Shown here: positions 17,934-28,425 of the stretch, in pieces
Layout of the letters: each line of letters opens with the position of its first letter
Position numbering within the stretch: the first letter of the stretch is position 1
Origin: Candidatus Omnitrophota bacterium
Lineage (GTDB): Bacteria; Hinthialibacterota; Hinthialibacteria; Hinthialibacterales; JAKPRU01
Reading direction: 5' to 3'
DNA: 48,696 nt
Assembly: GCA_029568995.1 (NCBI GenBank)
Contig: JAKPYU010000485.1
Coordinates: forward strand, 1 to 48,696
The notes under the pieces: generated by a model
The model's database searches: none
The model's input: only the letters and a program-made list of their open reading frames with translations
Told to the model about the DNA's origin: nothing
Made by a program: the position numbers and the translations under genes

Positions 17934-19469
17934 TCAACGTGGATCGGAAATCGACTGGGTTGGGATCACGGGAGTCGTGTCGGAGGGGATGACGATATCT
18001 CTCCGGTCAAGAAGGATTCCCTCGGAGCGGTAAAGATCGACTAAGGCTTTTCTCTGCTGGATACGGGCGCGGACTTCATCGAGATTGGACTGGATCAAAT
18101 CGCGCTGAGCGACGAGGACCAGCAAGTTAGTCGATTTTCCGACGCGGAATTTTTCGACCTCTGCCGTGTGCTTTGCCTCCTGCAGACGTGTGGCTGTCTG
18201 CGTAGCCTGAATTTGCCGACCGGTTCGCTCCACCTCCACATAGGCCGTGCGGACATCCAGTTCGATCAGCTGTTCCAGGTTTTGCAGGGCCGCCTTGCTC
18301 TCTTCCACTCTCAGGTCTGCACGACGATGGCGCGCATGATCGGCCCGGTTTCCAAGCGGATGCTCGAACAGGAAACCACCGAGCAGTTCGAAATTCGGAT
18401 CTTCCAAACCCCGAACGGAATCATCGAATGTGCGTGCGTACCCGGTCCGTCCCAATGTGATAAAAAAGTCCAGTTTTGGAAGCAACCCGTTGCGTGTTCG
18501 AACAATCTCTAACTCGTTTCTTTCCAATTCGAGATGCGCCTGGTTGAGATCCGGGCGATTCTCAAGGGCAATCCGGATCTGTTCCTGTATGTCTCCGAGA
18601 ATCGGCTCTTCCCGGTTGGGAGTGTCTACCAGATCAATCGGCAAGGACCAGAGATTTTCCATGGGAGGATTCAGTGATCTCAGCAGAAGGAGAGTTGTTT
18701 TCTGGATGGTGCTCTCCGCGTCGATGACATCTTCGTCTCGCAAAGCCACCTCTCCCTCTGCCGCCGCGATGTCGATTTCCGGCAAATCCCCTACTTCGAT
18801 TCGAGCCTGGGTCTCTTCCATCTGTTGCCGTGCAAGATCCAACGATGTCAGATGAATATTGAGTTCCTCGCGGGCCAGCACAAGATCCCAGTAGTTTTCC
18901 TCTACCTGCGCAGCCAGTTCGAGGACGAATCCGCGCAGTTCCTGTCGAGAAATCTCCGTGTCTTGTTGGGCCTGTCTCACTCCAACCAGGTTGACCTCTT
19001 TTCCCGCCGCTTCCATCAAAGGAACATTCAAACTGACTCCCAGCCTTGTGGAGAACATTCTTCTGTAAACGTTCGAGGAACGTGACCCCGCCGATGCCTC
19101 CAATCCGACATCCCATCCCCGAGTGGTTCGTTTGTTGATATCCACCGTGGTGGTTCGTTGTATGGATTCAACCGTCGTGAACTCGCCGACCCCCGAAGTC
19201 CGCTGCCCGTGTGTCTCCGACGAAGACCATTGCGCCTGAAGAGAGGGATCAAAACTCGCTTCCTCTTCCGTAACGAACGATTCCAGGATATCCGGCCCGT
19301 ACCGTTCTACTGCCAGTGCACGGTTGTTTTCGAGCGCCATCAGGATGCTGTTTGTGACGGTGAGAGTCAGGGTGGTGGAGGCGATTTCGCCTGCAACCGG
19401 TGCGCTGATGCAGGGAATCGAAATGGCAAGAAGAAGACCCGAAAGAAGGGACAAGATCACAAAACGCAT
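17934..19469 (-). CDS. TolC-family outer-membrane efflux protein
   Basis: A 511-residue protein with an N-terminal signal peptide (VILSLLSGLLLAIS...APVAG) and two OEP-type repeats rich in long amphipathic helices, such as ARQQMEETQARIEVGDLPEIDIAAAE and the equivalent C-terminal EVEKFRVGKSTNLLVLVAQRDL. This is the TolC-type channel tunnel. It is the last gene of an adaptor-pump-channel operon, 21 bp after the RND gene, and has GAGGATC before its ATG. It converges with the core MetE gene across only 14 bp. Confidence 0.93.
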   Translation of the reverse strand: MRFVILSLLSGLLLAISIPCISAPVAGEIASTTLTLTVTNSILMALENNRALAVERYGPDILESFVTEEEASFDPSLQAQWSSSETHGQRTSGVGEFTTVESIQRTTTVDINKRTTRGWDVGLEASAGSRSSNVYRRMFSTRLGVSLNVPLMEAAGKEVNLVGVRQAQQDTEISRQELRGFVLELAAQVEENYWDLVLAREELNIHLTSLDLARQQMEETQARIEVGDLPEIDIAAAEGEVALRDEDVIDAESTIQKTTLLLLRSLNPPMENLWSLPIDLVDTPNREEPILGDIQEQIRIALENRPDLNQAHLELERNELEIVRTRNGLLPKLDFFITLGRTGYARTFDDSVRGLEDPNFELLGGFLFEHPLGNRADHARHRRADLRVEESKAALQNLEQLIELDVRTAYVEVERTGRQIQATQTATRLQEAKHTAEVEKFRVGKSTNLLVLVAQRDLIQSNLDEVRARIQQRKALVDLYRSEGILLDRRDIVIPSDTTPVIPTQSISDPR

Positions 19470-19490
19470 CAGAAGATCCTCGGTCGATAC

Positions 19491-22400
19491 TTAATTTGTG
19501 GCATCGGGTATCTTGCCTCGTTCAAACAGCGAGTAAACTACCGGAATGATCACCAGTGTGATCAGCGTGGAACTGGTAAGACCGCCGATCACCACACGGG
19601 CCATGGGAGCCTGGACCTCGCCTCCTTCCCCCAAACCGAGGGCCAGCGGCATCAGTCCTACTACTGTCGTCATGGTGGTCATCAGAATCGGGCGCAACCG
19701 CCTTCGACCGGCTTCCACAATCGCTTCATTCAGCAGCATTCCATCCCGACGCCGCAAGAGATTTGTATAGTCTACTAGAATGATTCCGTTATTCACTACA
19801 ATCCCCGCCAGCATGATACAGCCGATAAATGCCTGAAGGCTGAATATCGTATTGGTGAGCAGGAGAGTCACAACGACGCCAATTGTCGCCAACGGAATGG
19901 AGAACATCACCACAAAGGGATCCACGAGAGACTCGAATTGAGAGGCCATTACCATATACACCAGGATGATCGCCAGGCCCAGGCCGAACAACAATTCCCG
20001 AAAGGCTTTTTGCTGTTCCTCATATTCCGTGCCGGGTATGATCTCGAAGTCCTGAGGCTTGGGAATTTTTGCGACCCGCGCCTGGACATCCTTCATCACC
20101 GACACCAGGTCACGGCCCGTGATGTTTCCGGCAACACTGATAACGCGTTGCTGGTCCTCTCGTTCGATGCGTACGGGACCTTCCCGACGTTCCAGCCGGA
20201 TTACGTTCTTCAAAACGATGCTCCGACCGCCTTCGCTTGTCACTGTCATGTTCAATACGTCCTGCACCGAGAGGCGGTCCGTTTCCTTCAAGCGAACGAG
20301 GATTTCGTATTCATCTCCGCTTTCCCGGAACATTGTTGCATTGGTTCCGGAAAGACAGGTTTCGATATCGCGCGCGATCTTGGAGACGGATAGGCCCAGA
20401 GTCGAGGCTTTTGCCCGGTCGATGCGGACGATCTCTTCCGGTTGACCTTCCTCACGGCTGATCAATACATCCGTAATGCCCTCGACTTGTTCCATCTCGC
20501 GTTTCACACGCAGGGCAAGTTCACGTGCCATATCGAGGTCGTACCCCCTTACCAGGACCTCGGCCTCCTCTTCGCCCCCGGACAACATTCGGAACAGGAA
20601 AAGCCCCTGGCCTTCCCGGACACGAATGATTGTCCCGGGAATGCTCGCCAGCAGAGGTCGCAGAGCTTGGGCGACCTCCGTGCTCGATCGAGTACGTTGA
20701 GACACGGGGACCAGGGTCACTCGGACCTCCCCGGTATGTCCGCCACTGCTGCTGAATCCACCCCCACCGGTCCGTGAGTAGATCGTTGTTGCCTCCGGAA
20801 CCGCCTCTCGCACAATCTTCTCGATTCTCGCAAACATCGCATCCAGCACTTCAATCCGCGTTCCAACCGCCATCTCTCCGTTGATCCGAACCTCGCTTTC
20901 ATCCGCCTGAGGCATGAATTCGACACCGATCTTTTTCGTGAGCCAGATACTCGCCACAAACAGCGCCAATGCAAGAAACAGCACCGTCTTCCGATAGCGA
21001 AGCGCGGTATGGAGCAATATGCCGTATTCTTTCCGAACGAAAGTCATCAACAGTCCCCCTCCGGTTTTGTCTCCCGGACGGCCTCCCGCGCGAAGAAAGC
21101 GACTTCCCAGGAGGGGAATTAAAGTGAGGGCCACAATGAGCGAACAGAAAAGTGCAAAGGAGACCACCGAAGCCAATTGCTTGAAAGTGATGCTGGAAAT
21201 CCCACGGATAAAAACCACCGGAAGGAATACGACCAGCGTCGTCAAAGTGCTCGCCACAATCGCTGTGGAGACTTCCGACGATCCTGTCTCGGCGGCTTCT
21301 TTCGGTGGGACTCCCCTCTCCGTATGACGGAAGATGTTTTCCAGAACCACAATGGCATTGTCTACCAGCATTCCCACTCCCAAGGCCAGTCCGCCAAATG
21401 TCATGATGTTCAGCGTAAACCCGCTAAAGTACATGAGACCGAACGTCGCCATGATCGAGATCGGAATCGCCGCACCGATAATGAGGGTGGTGCGCAGGCT
21501 ATGCAGAAAGAAGAACAAGACGACCGCGGCAAATGTGGCTCCATACAGAGTGGAATTGCTCACATTGTTGATGGCGCGCTTGATATAGTCCGATGTATTC
21601 AGGGTCGGAAACACCTTGACTTGCGGCAGATCGACGTTGATACGCTCGACTTCTTTCAGCACGGCGTCAACTACCTGTACGGTGTTACTTCCGGACTGCT
21701 TGTTGATATACATTCGCAGTCCCGGAACACCGTTCAGCCGGACTGTCTGAGTAACCTCCTCATAGGAGTCTTCCACCGTTGCAATGTCCTTCACAAGAAT
21801 CGGAACGCCATTACGAATCCGGACGAACGTATTGCGGATCTCATCCAGTGTCTCGAATTCCCCTTTCGTTCGCACTAGAACGTCCAGGTTTCCATCTTCT
21901 ACCGTTCCTGCGGGCAGATTCAGATTCCTCGACCGAAGAGCTTCCAATACAGAGTCCAGTGAGAGGTCGAGTGCAGTCAGTTTTTCCCGGTCCAGATCCA
22001 CATGGATTTCTCGACGCAGACCGCCACGGATATCGACCGCGGCTACTCCGGGAGCACGTTCAATCCGATACTTGATTTGATGTTCCGCCAGGTCCAGCAT
22101 CTCCACCGGATCCAAAGCACCGGAAACACCCAAATATAGAATTGGAAATGCGGATAAATCGAATTTGTAGATTACCGGCGTCTCCGAATCTTCCGGCAAC
22201 CGTCCGCGAATTCGGTCCACACGAGCTCGGATATCGTTTGCCGCCGCATCCAGATCGGTTCCCCAAATAAAACTGACGCGGACCGAGCTTTCTCCTTCCG
22301 TCGATGTCGAACGGATCTTCTCCACCCCCTGAACCGAGCCTACGGTTTCTTCAATCGGCCGTGTGATGAGCTGCTCGATTTCCTGGGGACCTACATGCTC

Positions 22401-22553
22401 ATAATCCGTCCGAACCGTAATACTGGGATACGTGATATCCGGCATAAGGTCAATCGGTAATCGGACAAACGAGACGGCTCCGAACAGAATCACCATCAGG
22501 AAAAGCATGGTTGTGGTTACGGGATAATTGATGGCGAGGCTGCAGATCTTCAT
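19491..22553 (-). CDS. RND-family efflux pump (HAE1/AcrB type)
   Basis: A 1,020-residue inner-membrane transporter of full family length. It has the usual repeat: N-terminal [18 protein letters not shown], a large periplasmic loop, a TM4 helix [19 protein letters not shown], and a second half starting near [15 protein letters not shown] and ending with [19 protein letters not shown]. The proton-relay pair Asp407/Asp408 of AcrB is Asp398-Asn399 here, and the AcrB Lys940 region has Asn, a variant also common in non-proteobacterial RND pumps. It lies 11 bp after the adaptor gene. Substrates are unknown; drugs, bile-like compounds or lipids are possible. Confidence 0.95.
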   Translation of the reverse strand: MKICSLAINYPVTTTMLFLMVILFGAVSFVRLPIDLMPDITYPSITVRTDYEHVGPQEIEQLITRPIEETVGSVQGVEKIRSTSTEGESSVRVSFIWGTDLDAAANDIRARVDRIRGRLPEDSETPVIYKFDLSAFPILYLGVSGALDPVEMLDLAEHQIKYRIERAPGVAAVDIRGGLRREIHVDLDREKLTALDLSLDSVLEALRSRNLNLPAGTVEDGNLDVLVRTKGEFETLDEIRNTFVRIRNGVPILVKDIATVEDSYEEVTQTVRLNGVPGLRMYINKQSGSNTVQVVDAVLKEVERINVDLPQVKVFPTLNTSDYIKRAINNVSNSTLYGATFAAVVLFFFLHSLRTTLIIGAAIPISIMATFGLMYFSGFTLNIMTFGGLALGVGMLVDNAIVVLENIFRHTERGVPPKEAAETGSSEVSTAIVASTLTTLVVFLPVVFIRGISSITFKQLASVVSFALFCSLIVALTLIPLLGSRFLRAGGRPGDKTGGGLLMTFVRKEYGILLHTALRYRKTVLFLALALFVASIWLTKKIGVEFMPQADESEVRINGEMAVGTRIEVLDAMFARIEKIVREAVPEATTIYSRTGGGGFSSSGGHTGEVRVTLVPVSQRTRSSTEVAQALRPLLASIPGTIIRVREGQGLFLFRMLSGGEEEAEVLVRGYDLDMARELALRVKREMEQVEGITDVLISREEGQPEEIVRIDRAKASTLGLSVSKIARDIETCLSGTNATMFRESGDEYEILVRLKETDRLSVQDVLNMTVTSEGGRSIVLKNVIRLERREGPVRIEREDQQRVISVAGNITGRDLVSVMKDVQARVAKIPKPQDFEIIPGTEYEEQQKAFRELLFGLGLAIILVYMVMASQFESLVDPFVVMFSIPLATIGVVVTLLLTNTIFSLQAFIGCIMLAGIVVNNGIILVDYTNLLRRRDGMLLNEAIVEAGRRRLRPILMTTMTTVVGLMPLALGLGEGGEVQAPMARVVIGGLTSSTLITLVIIPVVYSLFERGKIPDATN

Positions 22554-22564
22554 AGCTGGTCGCT

Positions 22565-23722
22565 TTAAAAGGAGCTGATTTCCGAAGTCGCGTTCACAAT
22601 GATGGGATCTCCTTCGTTGAGAAGATGCTGTCCCAGAACAATGATGCGCTGTCCGGGTTGAATGCCGGTTACTTCAATAACATCCTTTGCCGAGATTCCC
22701 ACCTCCAACTCAATAAAGCGAGCCTGTTTGTTGTTGGCAGTCGGCATAAACACTCCCTGCTTCATCTCCCGTTTCACCAGAGCGCGATTGGGGATCAGGG
22801 TGACACCTTGATGGGTGCTGAAGTGAATCCGCGCCCGTGTGAACATCCCGGGTTTCAGCAACAAGTCGGTATTCGGAATCTCGATCTCCGTCTCTGCGGT
22901 ACGTGTATCCAAATCCAAAACCGGAGCGATTCGAGACACATGCCCCTCGAATTCACGATCCGGGTATGCATCCACGGACAGATAGGCTGTCAGCCCAAGC
23001 CGAATTTTCGCATAGTCCTGTTCGACCACGTTGACAACGGTCTTGACAGTCCGGATATCGGCCAGTGACAAGATAGGGGTTGAAGCGGAGACCATGGTTC
23101 CTTCGTCAAAGAAGCGTTTCCCCACGAATCCCGAGATCGGTGCGGCGATTTGTGTGTAGGAAAGCCGTGCTTCCGCCACTCGAAAGGCTGCTTCCTGCTG
23201 GAGGATGTTGGCTTCGGCAAATCTCTTACGGGCCTCCAATGTGGAGACTTCTGATTCCGCCGCTTCCAGTTCCGAGGCCGCCGCAACCTTGCGTTCTCGC
23301 AAAGTCCGGACTCGCTCCAACTCGCGTCTGGCGGTCTCCAGGTTCGTTTGACACTCCTCCAGGCCGGCACGGGCGACCGCCAACTTCGCCTGGGCTTCCG
23401 TGACCGCATGACGTGCTTCACTGTCGTCCAGTGTTGCCAGCAACTGTCCCTGTCGGACTTCGTCTCCCAAGTTCGCTTGAAGGGATTCAATTCGACCGGC
23501 GATCTTGGGGGAAATCTGCACTTCGGCGATCCCGGCCAGGGTTCCTGTGAAGATGGCTACGTCGTCGACATCCCCCTGAATCGCTTCCGCGCATTCCACG
23601 GCGATCGGAACCTGACCGCGACCGGAGAATCCACTTTTCGGCGAAGCCTCCATCGTGACAATTCGCCACACCACGCCGGCCGAGATGCCCAATAGAACCA
23701 CACTGACCAGAAAACGCCTCAT
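22565..23722 (-). CDS. RND periplasmic adaptor (membrane fusion protein)
   Basis: A 385-residue protein with an N-terminal membrane anchor or signal (LVSVVLLGISAGVVW). The lipoyl/barrel-sandwich halves are split by a coiled coil: PKIAGRIESLQANLGDEVRQGQLLATLDD at about 72-100, then a long helical hairpin, then APISGFVGKRFFDEGTMVS. A beta-barrel and a membrane-proximal domain follow. It bridges the RND pump and the TolC channel. It is first in the operon, with AGGA before its ATG. The 153 bp upstream of it hold no obvious strong promoter. Confidence 0.94.
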   Translation of the reverse strand: MRRFLVSVVLLGISAGVVWRIVTMEASPKSGFSGRGQVPIAVECAEAIQGDVDDVAIFTGTLAGIAEVQISPKIAGRIESLQANLGDEVRQGQLLATLDDSEARHAVTEAQAKLAVARAGLEECQTNLETARRELERVRTLRERKVAAASELEAAESEVSTLEARKRFAEANILQQEAAFRVAEARLSYTQIAAPISGFVGKRFFDEGTMVSASTPILSLADIRTVKTVVNVVEQDYAKIRLGLTAYLSVDAYPDREFEGHVSRIAPVLDLDTRTAETEIEIPNTDLLLKPGMFTRARIHFSTHQGVTLIPNRALVKREMKQGVFMPTANNKQARFIELEVGISAKDVIEVTGIQPGQRIIVLGQHLLNEGDPIIVNATSEISSF

Positions 23723-23875
23723 GGATTCCTGCCTTGTACTCCGGATTCATGAATGTTGAACATGGATTGAGGTTCGCAGGCACACGCTCACCCCAATTCC
23801 ACGCCCTTGTCAGACTCACGGACTTTCGAAAGACACGCGAACCTGGTCAACAGGCACTCTCCCAAAATCGCTATG

Positions 23876-24268
23876 TTACAGGTCGCGATCCTGTTTGGAT
23901 AAATCAGGCAATACCTTCCGCAAAATCCCGCTGATGGTTTTGGGCTCGAAAGGTTTGACAATGTAATCATTGGCGCCGGAGGAAAGAATCTCCGCAACCA
24001 TACGTTGGTCCGATTCGCATGACACCACAATAATCGGCATCTCTTTCCCCTCATTTCGAATGGTCCTGACTGTGTCCAAACCCGTCATGTTGGGCATGTT
24101 GCAGTCCATCAGGATCAAATCGTAGGCATTCTCCCGGATTTTCTCGATCGCTTCAAATCCGTCTTCCGCTTGATCGATCTCCGGAATCCCCGATTCCTTG
24201 AGTGCCCGGGCCAGCATGGCTCGGGCCAGAACGGAATCATCCACAATCAATGCTCGCATTGCTGTCAC
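23876..24268 (-). CDS. CheY-like single-domain response regulator
   Basis: A 130-residue receiver domain. In this numbering the acidic pair is Asp10/Asp11 (VDDS), the phospho-acceptor is Asp55 (LMDCNMPNMTG), and Ser83 and Lys105 (VKPF) complete the active site. AGGAG (24274-24278) lies 5 nt before a GTG at 24268, which is favoured over the ATG at 24259. The start lies inside the upstream cheX gene (32-bp overlap), so the two are translationally coupled. It probably relays phosphate from a kinase, possibly the divergent hybrid kinase at 25062. CheX-type phosphatases dephosphorylate CheY-like proteins, so the pair forms a signalling on/off unit. No flagellar or other chemotaxis gene is near. 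Confidence 0.9.
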   Translation of the reverse strand: MTAMRALIVDDSVLARAMLARALKESGIPEIDQAEDGFEAIEKIRENAYDLILMDCNMPNMTGLDTVRTIRNEGKEMPIIVVSCESDQRMVAEILSSGANDYIVKPFEPKTISGILRKVLPDLSKQDRDL

Positions 24269-24830
24269 TCTCACTCCTGTTTGCTGCGATTGTGATTCGT
24301 ATCGAGAATGGACCGAGCTCACTTGTAAACGGCACCTCAACCCAATTTCGCAATGCCGGATATTCCAGGCTGAAATCGTTCCCTCGAATGACGGTGGGCA
24401 GACTCAGCACAATCGGTGTCCCTGCCGCACTTGCCAATTCGGATTGAGCACCGCCGGCGACGATATTCACGCATTCCGCCACGGCATCCAGAACCTTGTC
24501 ATCCACCACAACAATCCGCTCATCATAGGCGCGGCTCACCATCGCCAGCGCGGTTCGTACTGGAAATGCCAGCGCAACCAATCCACGCACCCCACCGCTC
24601 AAACCAGCCAGGGCCACAATATCCAGATTCGGTGGAAGACGGCGTTTCAGCACCACTTCTTTCCTCTCCACATTGCATTTGAACAACGTTCGGAACAGAT
24701 TACTGACGCTCCGGATGAACGGATTGACGTACTCGGCCCGAAACTCATGTTTCGTGGACGTCATTCCGCTCCCGATTGCCACGGGTCTTTTGGCTTGAGC
24801 ATCCCCTCCTGAGGAATTTGGCTGGTCCAT
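24237..24830 (-). CDS. cheX: CheX/CheC-family phosphatase
   Basis: A 197-residue protein. The core from about residue 29 (EFRAEYVNPFIRSV) matches CheX-type domains, and the phosphatase motif E-x-x-N is Glu119-Asn122 (AECVN). This family removes phosphate from CheY. The first 22 residues are low in hydrophobicity and unlike the family. An internal ATG at 24764, with GGGAG upstream, gives a more typical length and may be the real start. It overlaps the CheY gene and shares its transcript. Confidence 0.78.
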   Translation of the reverse strand: MDQPNSSGGDAQAKRPVAIGSGMTSTKHEFRAEYVNPFIRSVSNLFRTLFKCNVERKEVVLKRRLPPNLDIVALAGLSGGVRGLVALAFPVRTALAMVSRAYDERIVVVDDKVLDAVAECVNIVAGGAQSELASAAGTPIVLSLPTVIRGNDFSLEYPALRNWVEVPFTSELGPFSIRITIAANRSESDSNASIDCG

Positions 24831-24875
24831 CGTGGTAAGTGGGCTCTTATTCTGTTGTTCCTCGATCTACCGATA

Positions 24876-24884
24876 AAGATACCA
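24876..24884 (-). promoter_or_regulatory. Candidate extended -10 promoter for cheX-cheY
   Basis: On the minus strand the gap reads TGG-TATCTT (extended -10), with a weak TCGTCA 17 bp upstream. It lies about 45 bp before the longer cheX start. Confidence 0.3.
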
Positions 24885-24998
24885 TTTTTGATCTATTATG
24901 ACGAGACCACCATTCCCCTGCATTTCCGCAGGACTCTGTCAGTTGTCTTCTTTGAATCCGGGAAACGGACCTCTGTTGCCTCTACACAATAATCCTTA

Positions 24999-25007
24999 TG
25001 GTATACT
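24999..25007 (+). promoter_or_regulatory. Candidate extended -10 promoter for the hybrid kinase
   Basis: TGGTATACT is an extended -10 element (TGn plus TATACT) about 55 bp before the kinase start. No good -35 box is seen at the proper distance, as is usual for extended -10 promoters. Confidence 0.45.
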
Positions 25008-25061
25008 GTGCAAAGATCGTGACTGTGTTTGTCCCGAACAGGGATCTGCAATAATGGGAAC

Positions 25062-28000
25062 ATGGCCGGTATGAAAGATGAATTCCTGAGAACAGACTAC
25101 TGCCCGGAGCCGAGGGACGATCGGGAACTTGACCACTTGGCCGGAACCCCCGCCCAGTCGCAGCATAGGCATACGGTTCCCATGTTCGACAAGCATTTCC
25201 AGCAATTCATGGACGCTATCCAGGAACGGATCGCTGTTTTGGATACCGAACTGAATATCGTTCGGGTCAATGCTTCTATGGAAAAAGCCTATCCTCAGGA
25301 GATGCCGATCATTGGGAGGAAATGCTACGAAGTATACCAACAGAAGACAGGTCCCTGCGTCCGGTGTCCGGCGGTCAAAGCACTGGAGACAGGGGAAACC
25401 CAACAGGAGATCGTTTCTTCTCTGGTGGAAGGGCAGTCGAGACGGACCCTGGAGCTGACGGCCTATCCGCTGAAGAACTCCGAGGGGGAGGTGGCCGGGA
25501 TCATCGAATATGTCAAAGACATCACCGATCGGGAGAAGGACCAGGAAGACCTGCGACGTACTCGCGATCACTTGATGGCCGTCCTGGATGCAATTCCCGC
25601 CTGTGTCTCCTGGGTTGGATCCGATTTGACCTATCGGGGAATGAACCGATACCTGGGGCAGCTGCTGGGAATGTCGTCCGAGGAATTGGCGGGAAAACCG
25701 GTTGGATTTCGGGGATCCGATCAACTCTTCTGCCGATTTGTCGAGGACCTTTTCCTGTCCGCCGAGGAAAGCGGCAGCGTGTTGACAACTGGAACCATAG
25801 ATGGAAGGCTCCACAGCTTCCTGGTTTACGGTCGCAAGTATTCCGACAACAAAGAGGCTGTCTTTGTCGGGCTGGATGTTACGGATCTCAAGCGTACCGA
25901 GGAGGAGCGGGAGGCCCTTCGCCGTCTCTCGAAGGAATTGGCGGGGCCGTTGTCCGCACGGGAGATCGGGCGTGTGATCGCGCTGGAATCCAGGCGACTG
26001 TTCTCTCACGATGCATTCTGGTTCTGCATGTTGGACCGCGATACGCTTCAGTTCCGAGACGGTTATTTCGAGGATACGCCTGTCCATGGCGGCCAACCCA
26101 GGGAAATCTCCCCGGTTGCATTGCCTTCCCCGGCGCTGTTGCAGGAACCCAAAGTGGTCAATGTGGTCGGAGCATCTCAGAATTCCGAATACTTTGGTTT
26201 CGGAGACGACATACGGTTTTCCCGCTCGCTTCTGTTCATGCCGATTCTCTGGCAAGAGCGGTATGTTGCCTGTCTTTCGGTCCAGAGCTATACCCCCGGC
26301 AGATACGGCGAGGACGATCTGAATCTGCTTCGCATGTTTGCCGACCAGTGCAGTGGTGCGGTCGCTCGCTTCCGGGTGGAAGAGGATCTCCGGGTGGCCC
26401 TGGACTCTGCGCAGGCTGCCACGGTCGCCAAGAGCCAGTTTCTTGCCAACATGAGTCACGAAATCCGGACTCCCCTCAATGGTGTGGTCGGCATGATCGG
26501 CCTGTTGCTGGAAACCGACTTGAACGCCGAACAGCGTGATTTTGCCGAAACCCTTCAGAGCAGCGCCGACTCTCTTCTGTCCATCATCAACGATATTCTG
26601 GATTTCTCCAAGATTGAAGCCGGAAGACTGACCCTGGAGTTCATACGCTTCGACCTCAGGACTTCTCTGCAGGATGTCATCGGTACCGTGACCCGGCGGG
26701 CGCAGGCGAAAGGACTGGAGTTGCATTATTCCGTTGCGCCGGATGTTCCTGCTTATGTTCGCGGCGATCCGGGAAAACTCCGGCAAGTCCTCAGCAATCT
26801 GATTGACAATGCCATCAAGTTCACCCTTTCCGGAGAGGTTTCCGTTCGAGCGTCTCTGGTTCGGGAGACGGAGTCCGATCTGACTCTCCGTTTTGCCGTG
26901 ACCGATTCCGGCATTGGTATTCCCCCCGACCGGATGGATTCTCTCTTCCAGTCTTTCACGCAAGTGGATTCTTCAACAACTCGCCGCTTCGGCGGAACCG
27001 GGCTGGGGTTGGCGATTTCCAAGCAACTGGTGGAAATCATGAACGGCGATGTCGGGGTAGAAAGCGAACCAGGGAAGGGTTCGACATTCTGGTTCACTGC
27101 CGTTCTGGAAAAAGTCTCGGATGCCGAGAGTCCTTTGCGGATGCGTGCCGCCGATATTCGCGGACGACGGGTGTTGGTAATCGACGATAATGAGATCAAT
27201 CGTCGCATTCTCCGGGCGCAGCTGGAATCATGGGGATGTCGTCACGAGGAGATCATCGGTGGCCGGCAGGCCCTGGAAATGCTCCGCGAGGCTGTACAAG
27301 CCGGAGATCCCTTTGAGGTGGCTGTGATTGACTACCAGATGCCGGGTATGGACGGAGAGGAACTCGGTCGCGCGATTAAAGCAGACCCTATCATCCGCAA
27401 TACGGCCCTGGTCCTGCTGACGTCAATGGGGCGACGGGGCGATGCCGCCCGGATGAAAGAAATCGGCTTCTCCGCCTATTTGACCAAGCCCATCAATCCA
27501 TCGCACTTGCAGGGTTGTCTCGCGACCATTCTTCTGCCGGAGTTTTCCCCAAGCCGTGAGATCTCTCCACTTGTCACGCGGCATACCCTGGCCGAGAACG
27601 AACGGCGGCGGGGACTGCGGATTCTTGTGGTGGAAGACCACCCGACGAACCGCAAAGTGGCCATTCAGATTCTGAGAAAACTGGGCTACCAGGTGGAAGC
27701 CGTCTCTAACGGTCAAGAGGCAGTCGATGTGCTTGCACGGGTCCCGTTTGATGTCATCCTGATGGATTGCCAGATGCCGGAAATGGATGGATATGAGGCC
27801 ACAGCCCGCATCCGAAAAATGGATGGCCTTGTGCGGTATATCCCGATTATCGCCATGACCGCTCATGCAATGAAAGGGGATCGTGAGCGTTGCCTTCAGG
27901 CCGGGATGAATGATTACATCGCGAAACCCATCGAAGCCCGTCACCTGAACGCCATCATCCATAAGCAGGTCAGAGGGACTAGGATCGGTTGTGTTCCTGA

Positions 28001-28397
28001 TTTCAGTGGGGAATCGGCCTTGTCGGTTCCCGACAGCAATGTCTCCGACTCCGATTCGGGGAAGGTCGTTTTTGACCGCCCCGCACTGCTCGAAAGAGTT
28101 TACGATGACGAGCAATTCCTTCTGGAGACCCTCCGGTCCTATCTGGTCGAGACGGATCTTTCCATGGGGAAACTCCAGGAGGCGATAGAGAACGAGGATC
28201 TGGTTTGTGTTCGGGATTGTGCTCACTCCCTGAAAGGCGGGGCAGCGAATATTTCCGCTTATGCCATGCGCGAAGCAGCGTTGCAGATTGAAACCGCCGC
28301 CAAGAATCTGGACTCCGCAGTCATTCGGGATCTATACGGCGTGTTGATGAATGAATATGAGCGCCTGAAGCAGGTTCTCAATAGCCTTTCCCCCTGA
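25062..28397 (+). CDS. Soluble hybrid histidine kinase: PAS-PAS-GAF-HisKA-HATPase-REC-REC-HPt
   Basis: A 1,111-residue cytoplasmic sensor without membrane segments. The order is PAS about 35-155, PAS 165-280, GAF 290-445, HisKA with His466 (MSHEIRTP), HATPase with the N, G1 and G2 boxes ([25 protein letters not shown]), receiver 1 with Asp757, receiver 2 with Asp902, and a C-terminal HPt with His1055 (AHSLKGG). It therefore carries a complete His-Asp-His phosphorelay in one chain and probably hands phosphate to a separate receiver such as the CheY gene opposite. The first PAS has Cys88, Cys99 and Cys102 (CY...PCVRCP), possible metal or redox ligands. Start choice is uncertain: ATG 25062 is used, ATG 25071 and TTG 25029 are alternatives, and none has a good ribosome site. 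Confidence 0.93.
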   Translation: MAGMKDEFLRTDYCPEPRDDRELDHLAGTPAQSQHRHTVPMFDKHFQQFMDAIQERIAVLDTELNIVRVNASMEKAYPQEMPIIGRKCYEVYQQKTGPCVRCPAVKALETGETQQEIVSSLVEGQSRRTLELTAYPLKNSEGEVAGIIEYVKDITDREKDQEDLRRTRDHLMAVLDAIPACVSWVGSDLTYRGMNRYLGQLLGMSSEELAGKPVGFRGSDQLFCRFVEDLFLSAEESGSVLTTGTIDGRLHSFLVYGRKYSDNKEAVFVGLDVTDLKRTEEEREALRRLSKELAGPLSAREIGRVIALESRRLFSHDAFWFCMLDRDTLQFRDGYFEDTPVHGGQPREISPVALPSPALLQEPKVVNVVGASQNSEYFGFGDDIRFSRSLLFMPILWQERYVACLSVQSYTPGRYGEDDLNLLRMFADQCSGAVARFRVEEDLRVALDSAQAATVAKSQFLANMSHEIRTPLNGVVGMIGLLLETDLNAEQRDFAETLQSSADSLLSIINDILDFSKIEAGRLTLEFIRFDLRTSLQDVIGTVTRRAQAKGLELHYSVAPDVPAYVRGDPGKLRQVLSNLIDNAIKFTLSGEVSVRASLVRETESDLTLRFAVTDSGIGIPPDRMDSLFQSFTQVDSSTTRRFGGTGLGLAISKQLVEIMNGDVGVESEPGKGSTFWFTAVLEKVSDAESPLRMRAADIRGRRVLVIDDNEINRRILRAQLESWGCRHEEIIGGRQALEMLREAVQAGDPFEVAVIDYQMPGMDGEELGRAIKADPIIRNTALVLLTSMGRRGDAARMKEIGFSAYLTKPINPSHLQGCLATILLPEFSPSREISPLVTRHTLAENERRRGLRILVVEDHPTNRKVAIQILRKLGYQVEAVSNGQEAVDVLARVPFDVILMDCQMPEMDGYEATARIRKMDGLVRYIPIIAMTAHAMKGDRERCLQAGMNDYIAKPIEARHLNAIIHKQVRGTRIGCVPDFSGESALSVPDSNVSDSDSGKVVFDRPALLERVYDDEQFLLETLRSYLVETDLSMGKLQEAIENEDLVCVRDCAHSLKGGAANISAYAMREAALQIETAAKNLDSAVIRDLYGVLMNEYERLKQVLNSLSP

Positions 28398-28425
28398 TTC
28401 CCGGGCGGATTTGCCAAGCCTTCTC

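Noticed and set aside
24996..26963. 655-codon open frame on the minus strand opposite the hybrid kinase
   Set aside because: It is antisense to well-recognised PAS, GAF and HisKA domains, has no domain of its own, and reflects codon bias of the real gene.
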